64,000 nucleotides of DNA from CAZSNH01 sp052388455 (GCA_052388455.1 JBQTIA010000063.1:3063-67062), one strand, 5' to 3'. Positions 17,041 to 26,541 are shown, numbered from the stretch's first letter. The notes: generated by a model from the sequence alone, not told the origin. A program made the numbers and translations.

Positions 17041-18612
17041 ATGACCGCCACCGTTCTGATCGTCGACTTCGGCAGCCAGGTAACCCAGCTCATCGCGCGC
17101 CGCGTGCGCGAGGCTGGCGTGTACTGCGAGATCCATCCGTTTCAGAGCGCCGAGGCGGCCTTTGCGCGCCTCGCTCCGAGCGCCGTCATTCTTTCCGGCG
17201 GGCCCGCCTCGGTGACGGAGGCGGGCAGTCCGCGTGCGCCCTCTGGCGTTTTCGCATCCGGCGTCCCGGTACTCGGCATCTGCTACGGGCAGCAGACGAT
17301 GGCCGAGCAGCTCGGCGGCAAGGTCGAGAGCGGGCACCATCGAGAGTTCGGCCGGGCCATGGTGAAGATCGAGCGGGACAGCCCGCTGTTCGACGGCGTG
17401 TGGGGCCGCGGAGAGCGACATCAGGTCTGGATGAGCCACGGGGACCGCGTGACGCGGCTGCCGGATGGTTTCTCGGTCATCGCGACCAGCGACAACGCGC
17501 CCTTCGCCGCTGTAGCCGACGAGGCGCGCCGTTTCTACGCCGTGCAGTTTCATCCCGAAGTCGTGCACACGCCCGACGGCGCGCGGCTGATCTCGAATTT
17601 CGTCCACCGCATCGCCGGCCTCTCCTCCGACTGGACGATGGCGGCCTACCGGCGCGAGATGATCGCAAAGATCCGATCGCAGGTCGGCAAAGGTCGGGTG
17701 ATCTGCGGGCTGAGCGGCGGCGTCGACAGCACAGTGGCGGCCGTGCTCATCCACGAGGCGATCGGCGACCAGCTGACCTGCGTCTTCGTCGATCACGGCC
17801 TGATGCGGCTGAACGAGGCGAGCCAGGTCGTCGAGCTCTTCAGCGGGCACTACAACATTCCGCTGGTGCACGTCGATGCGTCACGCGAATTCCTCGGGGA
17901 ACTGGCAGGAGTCAGCGACCCGGAGGCCAAGCGCAAGACGATCGGGCGGCTGTTCATCGACGTCTTCGAGGCGGAGGCGAGGAAGATCGGTCGTGCCGAC
18001 GGCACGCGGCATCAACCCGCCGAATTCCTGGCCCAGGGCACGCTCTATCCGGATGTAATCGAAAGCGTGTCGTTTACGGGCGGTCCTTCGGTGACGATCA
18101 AGTCGCATCATAACGTCGGCGGCCTGCCTGAGCGCATGAATATGCGTCTCGTCGAGCCGCTGCGCGAGCTTTTCAAGGACGAGGTGCGGGCGCTCGGCCG
18201 CGAGCTGGGGCTGCCAGAAGCGTTCGTCGGCCGGCATCCTTTTCCGGGTCCGGGCCTCGCCATCCGCATTCCCGGCGAGATCACGCCGGAGAAGCTCGAC
18301 ATCCTGCGGCAGGCGGACGCCGTCTACCTCGACGAGATCCGCAAGGCCGGGCTCTACGATGCGATCTGGCAGGCGTTCGCGGTGCTGCTGCCGGTGCGCA
18401 CCGTCGGCGTGATGGGCGATGGGCGCACCTACGACCATGTGCTCGGGCTGCGCGCGGTGACCTCTGTCGACGGCATGACCGCCGACTTCTATTCCTTCGA
18501 CATGGGCTTCCTCGGCCGTGTCGCGACGCGTATCATCAACGAGGTTCGCGGCATCAATCGGGTGGTTTACGACGTGACCAGCAAGCCGCCCGGCACCATT
18601 GAGTGGGAGTGA
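17041..18612 (+). CDS. guaA: GMP synthase (glutamine-hydrolysing)
   Basis: Amidates XMP to GMP using glutamine and ATP. It is 523 residues, the normal length. The class I glutaminase domain has C81 in GICYGQQT and H171/E173 in FHPEVVH. The ATP pyrophosphatase domain has the P-loop GLSGGVDST near 223-231, and the C-terminal dimerisation domain ends in PPGTIEWE. ATG 17041 is chosen because MTATVLIVDFGSQ is the typical start; the upstream open frame is not homologous. With guaB at 8894 it completes the guanylate branch within this window. Confidence 0.98.
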   Translation: MTATVLIVDFGSQVTQLIARRVREAGVYCEIHPFQSAEAAFARLAPSAVILSGGPASVTEAGSPRAPSGVFASGVPVLGICYGQQTMAEQLGGKVESGHHREFGRAMVKIERDSPLFDGVWGRGERHQVWMSHGDRVTRLPDGFSVIATSDNAPFAAVADEARRFYAVQFHPEVVHTPDGARLISNFVHRIAGLSSDWTMAAYRREMIAKIRSQVGKGRVICGLSGGVDSTVAAVLIHEAIGDQLTCVFVDHGLMRLNEASQVVELFSGHYNIPLVHVDASREFLGELAGVSDPEAKRKTIGRLFIDVFEAEARKIGRADGTRHQPAEFLAQGTLYPDVIESVSFTGGPSVTIKSHHNVGGLPERMNMRLVEPLRELFKDEVRALGRELGLPEAFVGRHPFPGPGLAIRIPGEITPEKLDILRQADAVYLDEIRKAGLYDAIWQAFAVLLPVRTVGVMGDGRTYDHVLGLRAVTSVDGMTADFYSFDMGFLGRVATRIINEVRGINRVVYDVTSKPPGTIEWE

Positions 18613-18654
18613 CGCACCGCGAGGTTCGATCCGGCCGGGAGAGGCTTGGCGAAA

Positions 18655-19200
18655 TCACCTCGACTTCGGAACCGGCGTCGTCTTGGCGGACCAGTCGGGG
18701 TCGGCGCCCTTGGCCTTGCTCTTCTCGCAATGATCGAACGGCGCCGTCACCCGGGACCACACCTCGGACTGTCCGAAGAGCGGAATGAAGATGTAGCCGG
18801 TGATCTTCACCTCGTTGGCGTTCAGCACCTCGGCATAGCCGCTGTAGCTCGACCCGAGGTCGGAGACGTAGACCGTGCCGTCTCCCCAGGTGCCGTCGGA
18901 CTGCGGCTTGAAGCCCGTGACGACGCGAAGGCCGCAGACCGGCCGGTTGCGGAGGGTCTCATCGGGATTGCGGTAATCGGTGAGCGGCAGGCCGTCGGGC
19001 CCGTTCGGCTTCTTCAGCCAGGCGACCTTGGCGCACATCGCGTCGTCGCAGCGGTTGACCTCCAGAATGACCTCGCCGTGCGAATCCATCCAGAAGCCTT
19101 CGAGGTTGGCAGGCCGCTGGCCGACCGATGGCGATCCGCCGACGCCGAGCGCGGCGAGGCCGAAGAGGGTGATGGCCAGTCGTCTGGTGGGTCTCTTCAT
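18655..19200 (-). CDS. Secreted DUF2147 family protein
   Basis: A 181-residue protein with a Sec signal peptide (about 1-27; MKRPTRR followed by a hydrophobic run and PSVGQ). The mature part has the DUF2147 pattern: LEGFWMDSHGEVILEV, then CDDAMCAKVAWLKKP with two cysteines, and a C-terminal SDLGSSYSGYAEV... IPLFGQSEVW region. These periplasmic proteins are of unknown function. It converges with guaA; the 42-base gap holds no clear terminator. Confidence 0.85.
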   Translation of the reverse strand: MKRPTRRLAITLFGLAALGVGGSPSVGQRPANLEGFWMDSHGEVILEVNRCDDAMCAKVAWLKKPNGPDGLPLTDYRNPDETLRNRPVCGLRVVTGFKPQSDGTWGDGTVYVSDLGSSYSGYAEVLNANEVKITGYIFIPLFGQSEVWSRVTAPFDHCEKSKAKGADPDWSAKTTPVPKSR

Positions 19201-19260
19201 CGTGCATCCGCTCGAAAATTCTTGTGCCCTGGCAAGTAGGACGTATTCGGCCGAGACACA

Positions 19261-19818
19261 CTACGGTCTCGGCGCCGTCTTGTAATCGATCGGCAGGCCG
19301 AGATCGACGGCGAACAGCTTCTTCCACCGGGGCAGCGCTTTTTCAAGCCGGACCGCCGCTTCCTCCCAATCCTCGTCGGCGGATTTGGGGTAATCGGGCC
19401 ACGCGAGCACGGCTTCGCAGGAAAAGCAGATGTCGGCGGCGGCGACGGGTCGATCGGCGGAATCGAAGTAGACGACGGCATGGCGCGGGAAGGTACACTT
19501 GGTCATCTCAACCGAGCCACGGGTGGCGGCAACGAGGTTGGCGGCCTGTTTCGCCTGCTCGTCGGAGATCATCTGCTCGGAGCGGATATGCGGGCTCCAT
19601 TTCCCCGCGCTGTCGACGACGCGCAGTGGTGCCGGGCGGTCCTCGAAGAAGTTGAAGGTATATGCCTTGGCGTAGGACCACGGATGAAACGGGAAGGTTT
19701 TTGCGGCCGGAACCTTGCGGACGGAGCGGGTGTCGGTCGACGGGGAGGGTTCGGCGGCGAAGGCCAAGCCTGCCGAGGCCAGCCAGACGAGGGTCGCGAG
19801 CAGGGCCGAGGAGTGCAT
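19261..19818 (-). CDS. Secreted protein of unknown function with a CxxC motif
   Basis: I do not recognise the family. The ATG at 19818 has GGAGG nine bases upstream and gives 185 residues with a clean signal peptide (MHSSALLATLVWLASAGLAFA). The mature protein has one conserved-looking centre, SADRPVAAADICFSCEAVLAWPDY, containing a CxxC that could bind metal or be redox active. The longer upstream frame lacks a credible start. It lies 60 bases upstream of the DUF2147 gene on the same strand, so the two secreted proteins may be co-transcribed. Confidence 0.75.
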   Translation of the reverse strand: MHSSALLATLVWLASAGLAFAAEPSPSTDTRSVRKVPAAKTFPFHPWSYAKAYTFNFFEDRPAPLRVVDSAGKWSPHIRSEQMISDEQAKQAANLVAATRGSVEMTKCTFPRHAVVYFDSADRPVAAADICFSCEAVLAWPDYPKSADEDWEEAAVRLEKALPRWKKLFAVDLGLPIDYKTAPRP

Positions 19819-19896
19819 CGTGAGACCTCCAGGTGATAGGATGATAGCGCGCCGAAGCCTTAAAATGTACGCCAGCCAGAGAATTGCATCCGTGTC

Positions 19897-20307
19897 GTGG
19901 CGGAAACGAGAAGCGGCTTTACAGTGACGATCCCCCATTTTCCAGAGCGCGCGCCGATCGAAGCCTACGGCAACGGCGGATTCCGGTTCGCGGGGATGAG
20001 CCACCGCGGCTCCATCCTCTGCCTGCCGTCGGGCATCTGGGGCTGGGCGGCGCGCATCCCCGCCGACGTGACGCCGATGGCACTCGATCGCGTTCTCGTC
20101 CCCGTGCTGAGCGAGCGGCCGGCGATCGCGTTCCTGCTCATCGGGTTCGGGCGGGACATTGCAGCGCCGTCGTCCGAGCTTCGCGCCGCGTTCACGGCGG
20201 CGGGGATCGGTCTCGAACCGATGAGCACCGGGGCCGCGGCTCGAACTTATAACGTGCTGCTCGCCGAGGGCCGGGCGGTGGCAGCCGCCCTGCTGGCTGT
20301 CGATTGA
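19897..20307 (+). CDS. Mth938-like domain protein (NDUFAF3 family)
   Basis: A 136-residue protein of the Mth938/DUF498 fold, with PIEAYGNGGFRFAGMSHRGSILCLPSG near the start and a core ending in EPMSTGAAARTYNVLLAEGRAVAAALL. Mitochondrial NDUFAF3, a complex I assembly factor, belongs to this family. The start is GTG 19897. The stop lies 9 bases before ATG of the squalene/phytoene-synthase-like gene, a pairing common in alphaproteobacteria and used to argue a shared role. The gene is divergent from the secreted protein at 19818. Confidence 0.88.
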   Translation: MAETRSGFTVTIPHFPERAPIEAYGNGGFRFAGMSHRGSILCLPSGIWGWAARIPADVTPMALDRVLVPVLSERPAIAFLLIGFGRDIAAPSSELRAAFTAAGIGLEPMSTGAAARTYNVLLAEGRAVAAALLAVD

Positions 20308-20315
20308 GGGTGCCC

Positions 20316-21206
20316 ATGAACCCGACGGGCGGTGACGAGGCGGTCCACGAGGCGGATTGGGATAGGGCCGTCGCCGAGGCCGCGCGCAGCCATGCGCCGG
20401 ACCATTATCTTGCCGCCCTGCTGGCGCCGCGGGCTGCGCGACGCGATCTGGTGACGCTCGCCGCCTACGTCGGTGAAATTTCTCGCGTGCTGCTGACCGT
20501 GCACGATGCGCGACTGGCGGAAATCCGCTTGCAGTGGTGGCGGGAGGCGCTCGAAGCCGGGGGCGGACCGGCCGCTACCGCGACCGAGGGTCGGAGCGGG
20601 CATCCGGTCGCCGATGCGCTGGCGGCGCTGATTCTGCGGGCCGACCTGCCGCTCGACGATGTTCTGGCACCCATCGATGCGGGTGATCATCTTCTGGTGG
20701 TGGGGTTGCTCGACGAGGAGAAGGAACTCGCGGCCTTCATCGAGGCGACCGCGGTGGTTCCCTTCCGGCTGGCCTCGCGGCTGCTCGGAGCAACCGGCGG
20801 CGGCGAGGAGGAGCGGCTGCTGACGGCGGCGGGACGCGCCTATGGCCTGACGCGACTGGCCGTCGATCTGCCGCGCCATCTGGCGCTCGCACGCCGGCCG
20901 GTTCCGCTGTCACGCATGGGCAATCGCGAACCGGGCGGCCTGTCGCGCGCGGAGCTTTCAGCGGCAATTGCCCAGGCAACAGGCAATCTGATGGACGATG
21001 CCCGCGCGCATGTCGCCGTCGCACGAAACGATTATAGAACCGCTTCGGCGCCGGTTCGTGCGGCAGCGCTGCCAGCGGCCCTGGTCGAGCCATATTTCAA
21101 GGCTTTGCACGCAAGGACGCCGGACGCGTTCGGTCCGGTGGCCGATGTATCACCACTCTCACGCGCTTGGCACCTGTGGCGGGCGTGCCGACTCCGACGG
21201 TTTTAG
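20316..21206 (+). CDS. Squalene/phytoene synthase family protein (NDUFAF6-like)
   Basis: A 296-residue soluble protein of the trans-isoprenyl synthase fold. RLAEIRLQWWREALE is the family's best-conserved stretch, but the first Asp-rich prenyl-diphosphate motif is not evident, so a catalytic role is doubtful. The mitochondrial member NDUFAF6 is a complex I assembly factor without known enzymatic activity. ATG 20316 has GAGGG five bases upstream; TTG 20304 and GTG 20310 are in frame but less likely. It directly follows the NDUFAF3-like gene. Confidence 0.82.
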   Translation: MNPTGGDEAVHEADWDRAVAEAARSHAPDHYLAALLAPRAARRDLVTLAAYVGEISRVLLTVHDARLAEIRLQWWREALEAGGGPAATATEGRSGHPVADALAALILRADLPLDDVLAPIDAGDHLLVVGLLDEEKELAAFIEATAVVPFRLASRLLGATGGGEEERLLTAAGRAYGLTRLAVDLPRHLALARRPVPLSRMGNREPGGLSRAELSAAIAQATGNLMDDARAHVAVARNDYRTASAPVRAAALPAALVEPYFKALHARTPDAFGPVADVSPLSRAWHLWRACRLRRF

Positions 21207-21263
21207 CGAGTCGGCAACCTTGTGCGCCGTGCTGGGACGGAGCTGAACGGGGACTTTCGATCG

Positions 21264-23468
21264 ATGCGACGTCGAACTGGCGGATGCGGAGGATGGCTGC
21301 TGCTGAGCGGCGGCCTCATGCTGGCCACGGCGGGTGTGTCCGTGGCTCAAGGCACCGATCCGAAAACCCGCTACGAGGATCTGCTGCGGAGCCTGCCGCC
21401 GCAGGGCACCGATCGCGGGGCTGCGCCGGCGAACGACGCTGCACCTCCATCGTCGCCCGTTTCCGAAGAGAGGCCAGCACCGCCTGTTGCTCCAGATGCG
21501 CCGCTTGCTGCTCCTGCTGCGCCTGCCGGCACCAGCGAGCCAGCGGCGACCCAGTTCCCCGATGCCCTGCCTCCGACCAACCCGTCCGGCGTTTCACTGA
21601 CGCCAGCCGAGGCCCCCGAGCCCCCACCCGAACCGCTATCCGAGCGGGCCTCGATCTCCTGGCGCGTCGAAAATCCGTTCCGCTTTTTCAACGACCCCGC
21701 CGACAGCGAGGTGCATCGGGCGACCTATCTCGCACTCTCGGCCGATGAGAAAGTGAGTCCCATCCTCTCCGCCGAGCGCGCCCTGGAACGGCGCCACGTC
21801 GACGGCTGGGCCGCCACCATGTACCGGAAGACCTGCTGGAACTTCGGCAAGAACCGTTTCGAATGTTCCGACGATCCCGATTACATCAACCCGAAAAGCC
21901 ACCGGATCGTCGCCGAGCTGAAGGGCATCTCCGATGATCAGGTCGAATGCTCCTGGCTGACGGCCCCCAAGAAGGGCGCCAGCGGTCGCGGACAAATCGA
22001 ACGCGGCGACTGCCGCAAGCCGATGACCTTCGACGTTCCCTATCCGGCCGGTCTGCGATTGACCGTCGAAATCGGCGGACGCGAGGTCGCCGGCGCGGAC
22101 ATCCAGGTGACCGACCTGCTGATCGCAGGCATCGGCGACAGCTTCGGCTCCGGTGAAGGCAATCCCGACCTCCCCGTGCGCTTCTCGCGCGAACGGGCTG
22201 CCGACTACGGCAAGCTGGAAAAATCGCCCGATCTCGCCGGCTATCCCGCCCGCGTCGGCTCCTGGGCGCGGATCGGAGACAAGGATTTCATCGACGAGAG
22301 CGCGCGCTGGCTCGACACCGCCTGCCATCGCTCGCTTTATTCGCACCAGATCCGCGCTGCGCTGCAGTTGGCGGTCGAGGAGCCGCATCGCGCCGTGACG
22401 CTGGTCGATGTTGCCTGCTCGGGCGCCGAGGTCACCACCGGGTTGTTCCTGCGCTACAAAGGCAACGAGTGGGTTCCGACGCCGCCGGAGCTGTCGCAGA
22501 TCTCGGCGGTCGCCGAGGCGCAATGCGGGACCAGGACCGCGCTGCCGCAGGATCTTCCCGAAGCCTATCACATCAACGGCGCCATTCCCGAGCTGCAGGG
22601 CGGGCTGGTGCTGCGCAAATGTGATCGCGATCAGGCGCGGCGCATCGATCTGCTCTTCGCTTCCGTCGGCGGCAACGACATCGGCTTCGCGCGCCTCGTC
22701 GCGAACACGGTGCTGGCCGACAAGAGTCTCGTGCGGCGTCTCGGCGGCTGGTTCGGCCAAATCCACGGCGACGCGCAGTCGACGGCGCTGCTCGACCGGC
22801 TCGACGAGCGTTACAAGGCGATGAACCGCGCCGTGCATGGCATACTTCACATCCCCTGGGAGGAGAGCGACCGGGTGATCCTGACCGCCTATCCTCCGCT
22901 GGCGGTGCTCGGCGACGGAAAGTCCGTCTGTCCCGACGGCAGCGCGGGAATGGAGGTCTACCGTGATTTCAGCCTCAACCAGCAGCGGGCGCTGGAAAGC
23001 TCGGCACTGGCCGACCGGCTGCACGACGTGATGGCGAAGAGCGCCCGCACGCACGGCTGGACGTTCGCCGACGGACATCGACGCGCCTTCAACGGTCGGG
23101 GCATCTGCGCCGGGTTTTCGGACAACGCCTTCTCGATCGCCGACGACCTCCGGCTGCCGCGCAAGCTCGACGGCCAGTGGCAGCCCTACAACCCGGCCGA
23201 CTTCAAGGCATATTCCTCACGCGAACGCTGGTTCCGCACGCCGAACGACGCCTTCATGACCGGCAACTTCCACGTCTCAGGCTCGGTCTTCCAGAAGGTC
23301 TTGAAGCTGCAGAGCCTGTCGTGGTTCCAGGTGCTGCTCGCCTCGACCTACGGCGGCGCCTTCCATCCGACCGCCGAGGGTCATGCCGCGATTGCCGACG
23401 CGGTCGCATCCAAGGCGCGCGGCGTGCTCGCGAGGTACGGGCAGGGGCCGCGGATCACGCGGCCCTGA
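21264..23468 (+). CDS. Secreted SGNH/GDSL-type hydrolase with proline-rich linker
   Basis: A 734-residue exported protein. A signal peptide (about 1-28, ending SVAQG) is followed by a Pro/Ala-rich linker to about 130 and a unique region. The SGNH core then has block I GIGDSFGSGEG (S293), block III SVGGNDIGF (N471) and block V FHPTAEGH (H701/H707). Block V lacks the usual DxxH spacing, so the acid residue is uncertain. Several cysteines (for example DTACHRSLY and DVACSGAEV) resemble actinobacterial-type secreted lipases. An esterase acting on lipids or acylated polysaccharide outside the cytoplasm is likely. Its last 14 bases overlap the convergent gene at 23455. Confidence 0.83.
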   Translation: MRRRTGGCGGWLLLSGGLMLATAGVSVAQGTDPKTRYEDLLRSLPPQGTDRGAAPANDAAPPSSPVSEERPAPPVAPDAPLAAPAAPAGTSEPAATQFPDALPPTNPSGVSLTPAEAPEPPPEPLSERASISWRVENPFRFFNDPADSEVHRATYLALSADEKVSPILSAERALERRHVDGWAATMYRKTCWNFGKNRFECSDDPDYINPKSHRIVAELKGISDDQVECSWLTAPKKGASGRGQIERGDCRKPMTFDVPYPAGLRLTVEIGGREVAGADIQVTDLLIAGIGDSFGSGEGNPDLPVRFSRERAADYGKLEKSPDLAGYPARVGSWARIGDKDFIDESARWLDTACHRSLYSHQIRAALQLAVEEPHRAVTLVDVACSGAEVTTGLFLRYKGNEWVPTPPELSQISAVAEAQCGTRTALPQDLPEAYHINGAIPELQGGLVLRKCDRDQARRIDLLFASVGGNDIGFARLVANTVLADKSLVRRLGGWFGQIHGDAQSTALLDRLDERYKAMNRAVHGILHIPWEESDRVILTAYPPLAVLGDGKSVCPDGSAGMEVYRDFSLNQQRALESSALADRLHDVMAKSARTHGWTFADGHRRAFNGRGICAGFSDNAFSIADDLRLPRKLDGQWQPYNPADFKAYSSRERWFRTPNDAFMTGNFHVSGSVFQKVLKLQSLSWFQVLLASTYGGAFHPTAEGHAAIADAVASKARGVLARYGQGPRITRP

Positions 23469-23955
23469 CGCCGGGCGCCTCGGGCAGGGCGCCGGCGACG
23501 GCCGCCAGCTCGGCGGCGGTGTCGGTCGCGAAGGCGGCCAGATCGACGTTTGCCCCGAGATAGACCGTTTCGGTCTGCAATTCGGAGACCGAGGCCAGCA
23601 GGTCGAGGAGGCTGTCGAACGCCCGCTTGGCGATGTATTCGAACGCGATCATCTCCCACACGCTCTGGCACTGCTGAAGCTGGCCGGCGAGGATCGACTT
23701 GACCGAGATTTCCGGGCAGGCGTCGTTGCGCAGCAGGGCGGAGACGTGCGGGGCGATCCCCGGCGAGGGGATCGGCACCCCGGCCGGCAGTCCGTTGGCA
23801 TAGTTCGAGCGCTTGAAAAGGTTTTCGGTGCTGAACAGCTCGGTGAGCGTCACCTGCAGTTTCGGATCGACGATCGCCTGCACCTGGATGCAGGGCCGGT
23901 TGCGGCCCTGGATGACCACCATGCCCTTGCGGATCATCAGACGTGCGGTGGCCAT
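23455..23955 (-). CDS. Conserved hypothetical cytoplasmic protein
   Basis: I do not recognise the family. ATG 23955 gives 166 residues with GAAGGG six bases upstream; ATG 23961 is directly against that site and so less likely. The sequence is a well-balanced globular protein (MIRKGMVVIQGRNRPCIQVQAIVDP near the start, then CQSVWEMIAFEYIAKRAFDSLLDLLASV). It has no signal peptide or membrane segment. It converges with the SGNH hydrolase gene and overlaps its 3' end by 14 bases. Confidence 0.65.
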   Translation of the reverse strand: MATARLMIRKGMVVIQGRNRPCIQVQAIVDPKLQVTLTELFSTENLFKRSNYANGLPAGVPIPSPGIAPHVSALLRNDACPEISVKSILAGQLQQCQSVWEMIAFEYIAKRAFDSLLDLLASVSELQTETVYLGANVDLAAFATDTAAELAAVAGALPEAPGVRAA

Positions 23956-24216
23956 GGTCATCCCTTCAAAGGAGATTAATAGTTGCGGGTGATCCCGATG
24001 CACCCTACGCGCGGAGCCTCAACAAACCCTTCCCGCATTGCCTAAAATTCGCGATGAGCGGGCATCATCGCTCGGTCTGACCCGTGCAATCTGGAAATTC
24101 GGTCGCCAGCTCGAAACCCTGCCGACAACCCCTTGACGATGCCGTCGGGCCTGTCGCATGACCTCCCCGGACTTACGCCGCCTCGGTTTGCGGCGAGTGA
24201 GCGACAGGAGAGCGAC

Positions 24217-26208
24217 ATGAGCGACGTCACGCTGACGTTTCCCGACGGTGCGAGCCGCAAGATCAAACCGGGCACCACGGGGCTGGAGGTCGCCAAGTCG
24301 ATCTCGCCGAGCCTGGCCAAGCGCACGGTCGCCATGCAGCTCGACGGCGTGCTGGCCGACCTCTCCGATCCCATCTCAAAAGACGCGAAGATCAACTTCA
24401 TCCCGCGCACCGAACCGGCGGCTCTCGAGCTGATCCGGCACGACGCCGCGCATGTGATGGCGGAGGCCGTGCAGGCGCTCTGGCCCGGCACGCAGGTCAC
24501 CATCGGCCCCGTCATCGAGAACGGCTTCTACTACGATTTCGCCAAACAGGAGCCGTTCGGCCCCGACGATCTCGCACGCATCGAAAAGAAGATGCACGAA
24601 ATCATCGCCAGGAATGCGCCTTTTACCAAGGAGGTGTGGTCGCGCGACAAGGCGAAGAAGCATTTCCGCGACAAGGGTGAGTTGTTCAAAGTCGAGTTGG
24701 TCGATGCCATTCCTGAAGGCCAGGATCTGAAAATCTACAAGCAGGGCGAATGGCTCGACCTCTGCCGCGGTCCGCACATGACCTCGACGGGCGCCATCGG
24801 CAAGGCGTTCAAGCTGACCAAGTTCGCCGGGTCCTACTGGCGCGGCGACAGCACCAAGCCGCAGCTCCAGCGCGTCTACGGCACGGCCTGGGCGAGCGAG
24901 GACGAGCTCAAGGCGTACCTTCACAATCTCGAAGAGGCCGAGAAGCGCGATCACAGGAAGCTCGGCCGCGAGATGGACCTGTTCCATTTCCAGGAGGAGG
25001 CGCCGGGCAGCGTGTTCTGGCACGCCAAGGGCTGGACGCTGTTCCAAACGCTGATCGCCTACATGCGCCGACGTCTGGCCAAGGCGGGGTACAGCGAGGT
25101 CAATTCTCCCGACATGATGGAGAAGCATTTCTGGGAGCTCTCGGGCCACTGGGAGAACTACCGAGAGATGATGTTCGTCACCGAGCTGCCGGACGAGCGC
25201 GTGTTCTGCTGCAAGCCGATGAACTGTCCCGGGCACGTGCAGATCTACAAGAACGGATTGAAAAGCTATCGTGATCTGCCGCTGAAGATCGGCGAGTTCG
25301 GCAAGGTGCACCGCTACGAGCCGTCGGGCGCGATGCACGGGCTCCTGCGCGTGCGCCATTTCACGCAGGACGACGCGCACATCTTCATCACCGAGGACCA
25401 GCTCGAGGCGCAGTGCCTGGAGGTCAACGATCTGCTGCTCTCGATTTACGAGGACTTCGGGTTCCGCGACATCGTGGTCAAGCTTTCGACGCGGCCCGAG
25501 AAGCGTGTCGGCTCGGACGCGCAGTGGGATCACGCCGAAAAAATCATGGGCGAGGTGCTGAAAAAGATCGAAGCGCGCGGTGAGGGGCGGATCAAGACCT
25601 CTATCAACCCCGGCGAGGGCGCCTTCTACGGCCCCAAGTTCGAGTACGTGCTGAAGGACGCCATCGGACGCGACTGGCAGTGCGGCACGACGCAGGTCGA
25701 TTTCAACCTGCCGGGCCGCCTCGGCGCCATCTACATCGACGAGCACTCGGAGAAGAAGACGCCGGTGATGATCCACCGCGCCATTTTCGGCAGCCTCGAA
25801 CGCTTCACCGGCGTGCTGATCGAGAACTTTGCCGGCCATTTCCCGCTGTGGCTCGCGCCACTTCAGGCCGTGGTCGCGCCGATCGTCTCGGATGCCGACG
25901 CCTACGCCAGCGAGGTCGCCGAGCAGTGCCGCCTCGCGGGGCTGCGCGTCGAAACCGATCTCCGCAACGAGAAGATCAATTACAAAATCCGCGAGCACTC
26001 ACTGGCCAAGGTTCCGGCCATCCTCGTCGTCGGCAAGCGCGAGGCCGAGGAGCGCAAGGTTTCGATCCGCCGCCTCGGCAGCGACAAGCAGACAGTCATG
26101 AGCTTCGATGAGGCGTTGGCCGCTCTGAAAGACGAAGCCGCGGCGCCGGATTTGAAACGGGCGTGCAAGGAGGCTGAGCAGAAGCAGGAGTCTGGCTCGA
26201 ATGATTAG
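24217..26208 (+). CDS. thrS: Threonyl-tRNA synthetase
   Basis: Charges tRNA-Thr. It is 663 residues with the full domain set: TGS (about 1-62), the editing domain (HDAAHVMAEAVQALWP with HxxxH, and LCRGPHMTSTG), the class II catalytic core (RRRLAKAGYSEVNSP; zinc ligands in CKPMNCPGH; motif 2 RYEPSGAMHGLLRVRHFTQDD), and the anticodon-binding domain (QAVVAPIVSDADAYA to the end). ATG 24217 has AGGAGA 8 bases upstream. The 261-base region upstream shows no obvious T-box or other leader. Confidence 0.98.
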   Translation: MSDVTLTFPDGASRKIKPGTTGLEVAKSISPSLAKRTVAMQLDGVLADLSDPISKDAKINFIPRTEPAALELIRHDAAHVMAEAVQALWPGTQVTIGPVIENGFYYDFAKQEPFGPDDLARIEKKMHEIIARNAPFTKEVWSRDKAKKHFRDKGELFKVELVDAIPEGQDLKIYKQGEWLDLCRGPHMTSTGAIGKAFKLTKFAGSYWRGDSTKPQLQRVYGTAWASEDELKAYLHNLEEAEKRDHRKLGREMDLFHFQEEAPGSVFWHAKGWTLFQTLIAYMRRRLAKAGYSEVNSPDMMEKHFWELSGHWENYREMMFVTELPDERVFCCKPMNCPGHVQIYKNGLKSYRDLPLKIGEFGKVHRYEPSGAMHGLLRVRHFTQDDAHIFITEDQLEAQCLEVNDLLLSIYEDFGFRDIVVKLSTRPEKRVGSDAQWDHAEKIMGEVLKKIEARGEGRIKTSINPGEGAFYGPKFEYVLKDAIGRDWQCGTTQVDFNLPGRLGAIYIDEHSEKKTPVMIHRAIFGSLERFTGVLIENFAGHFPLWLAPLQAVVAPIVSDADAYASEVAEQCRLAGLRVETDLRNEKINYKIREHSLAKVPAILVVGKREAEERKVSIRRLGSDKQTVMSFDEALAALKDEAAAPDLKRACKEAEQKQESGSND

Positions 26209-26255
26209 ACTCCGAGTGATGCCCGCCTTGACATCACTACGGAATTCCCGTACTT

Positions 26256-26541
26256 ATGCAGAATGATCGCTTTGAATGGGACGACGACAAGTCGAGAAAA
26301 AACCTCGACAAGCACTTGGTCAGCTTCGAGCGTGCCACTGCGGTCTTCGACGACGATTTTTTCCATAACAGTACGCGACGACGCTGCGGTCGAGGAACGT
26401 TGGCAAACGATCGGCATGGACATAGATCGCATCTTGGTGGTCGTTTGGACCGAACGCTATGAAAACCGCATCAGGATCATCTCGGCACGCAAGGCGAACA
26501 GAAAAGAACAGGATCGTTACTACAGGCAAGCGCTATCTTAA
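26256..26541 (+). pseudogene. brnT: BrnT-type toxin gene, frameshifted in a run of six T
   Basis: BrnT is the RNase toxin of type II BrnT/BrnA modules. The N-terminal half reads from ATG 26256 (RFEWDDDKSRKNLDKH, then SFERATAVFDDDF). The C-terminal half is in the next frame (VRDDAAVEERWQTIGMD, VVVWTERYENRIRIISARKA), ending at 26541. Removing one T from the run at 26357-26362 joins them into a normal 94-residue BrnT. The gene is therefore broken, expressed by slippage at the T6, or miscalled. The antitoxin-like gene overlaps its 3' end. Confidence 0.8.

Noticed and set aside
21636..23078. Minus-strand frame of 480 codons
   Set aside because: Antisense to the secreted SGNH hydrolase with its signal peptide and catalytic blocks.
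26228..26256. TTGACA with TACTTA 17 bases downstream as a brnT promoter
   Set aside because: The -10 box overlaps the brnT ATG, so transcription would start after it, near an ATG in the wrong frame. A genuine promoter would have to serve a leaderless, non-BrnT frame. Probably chance.
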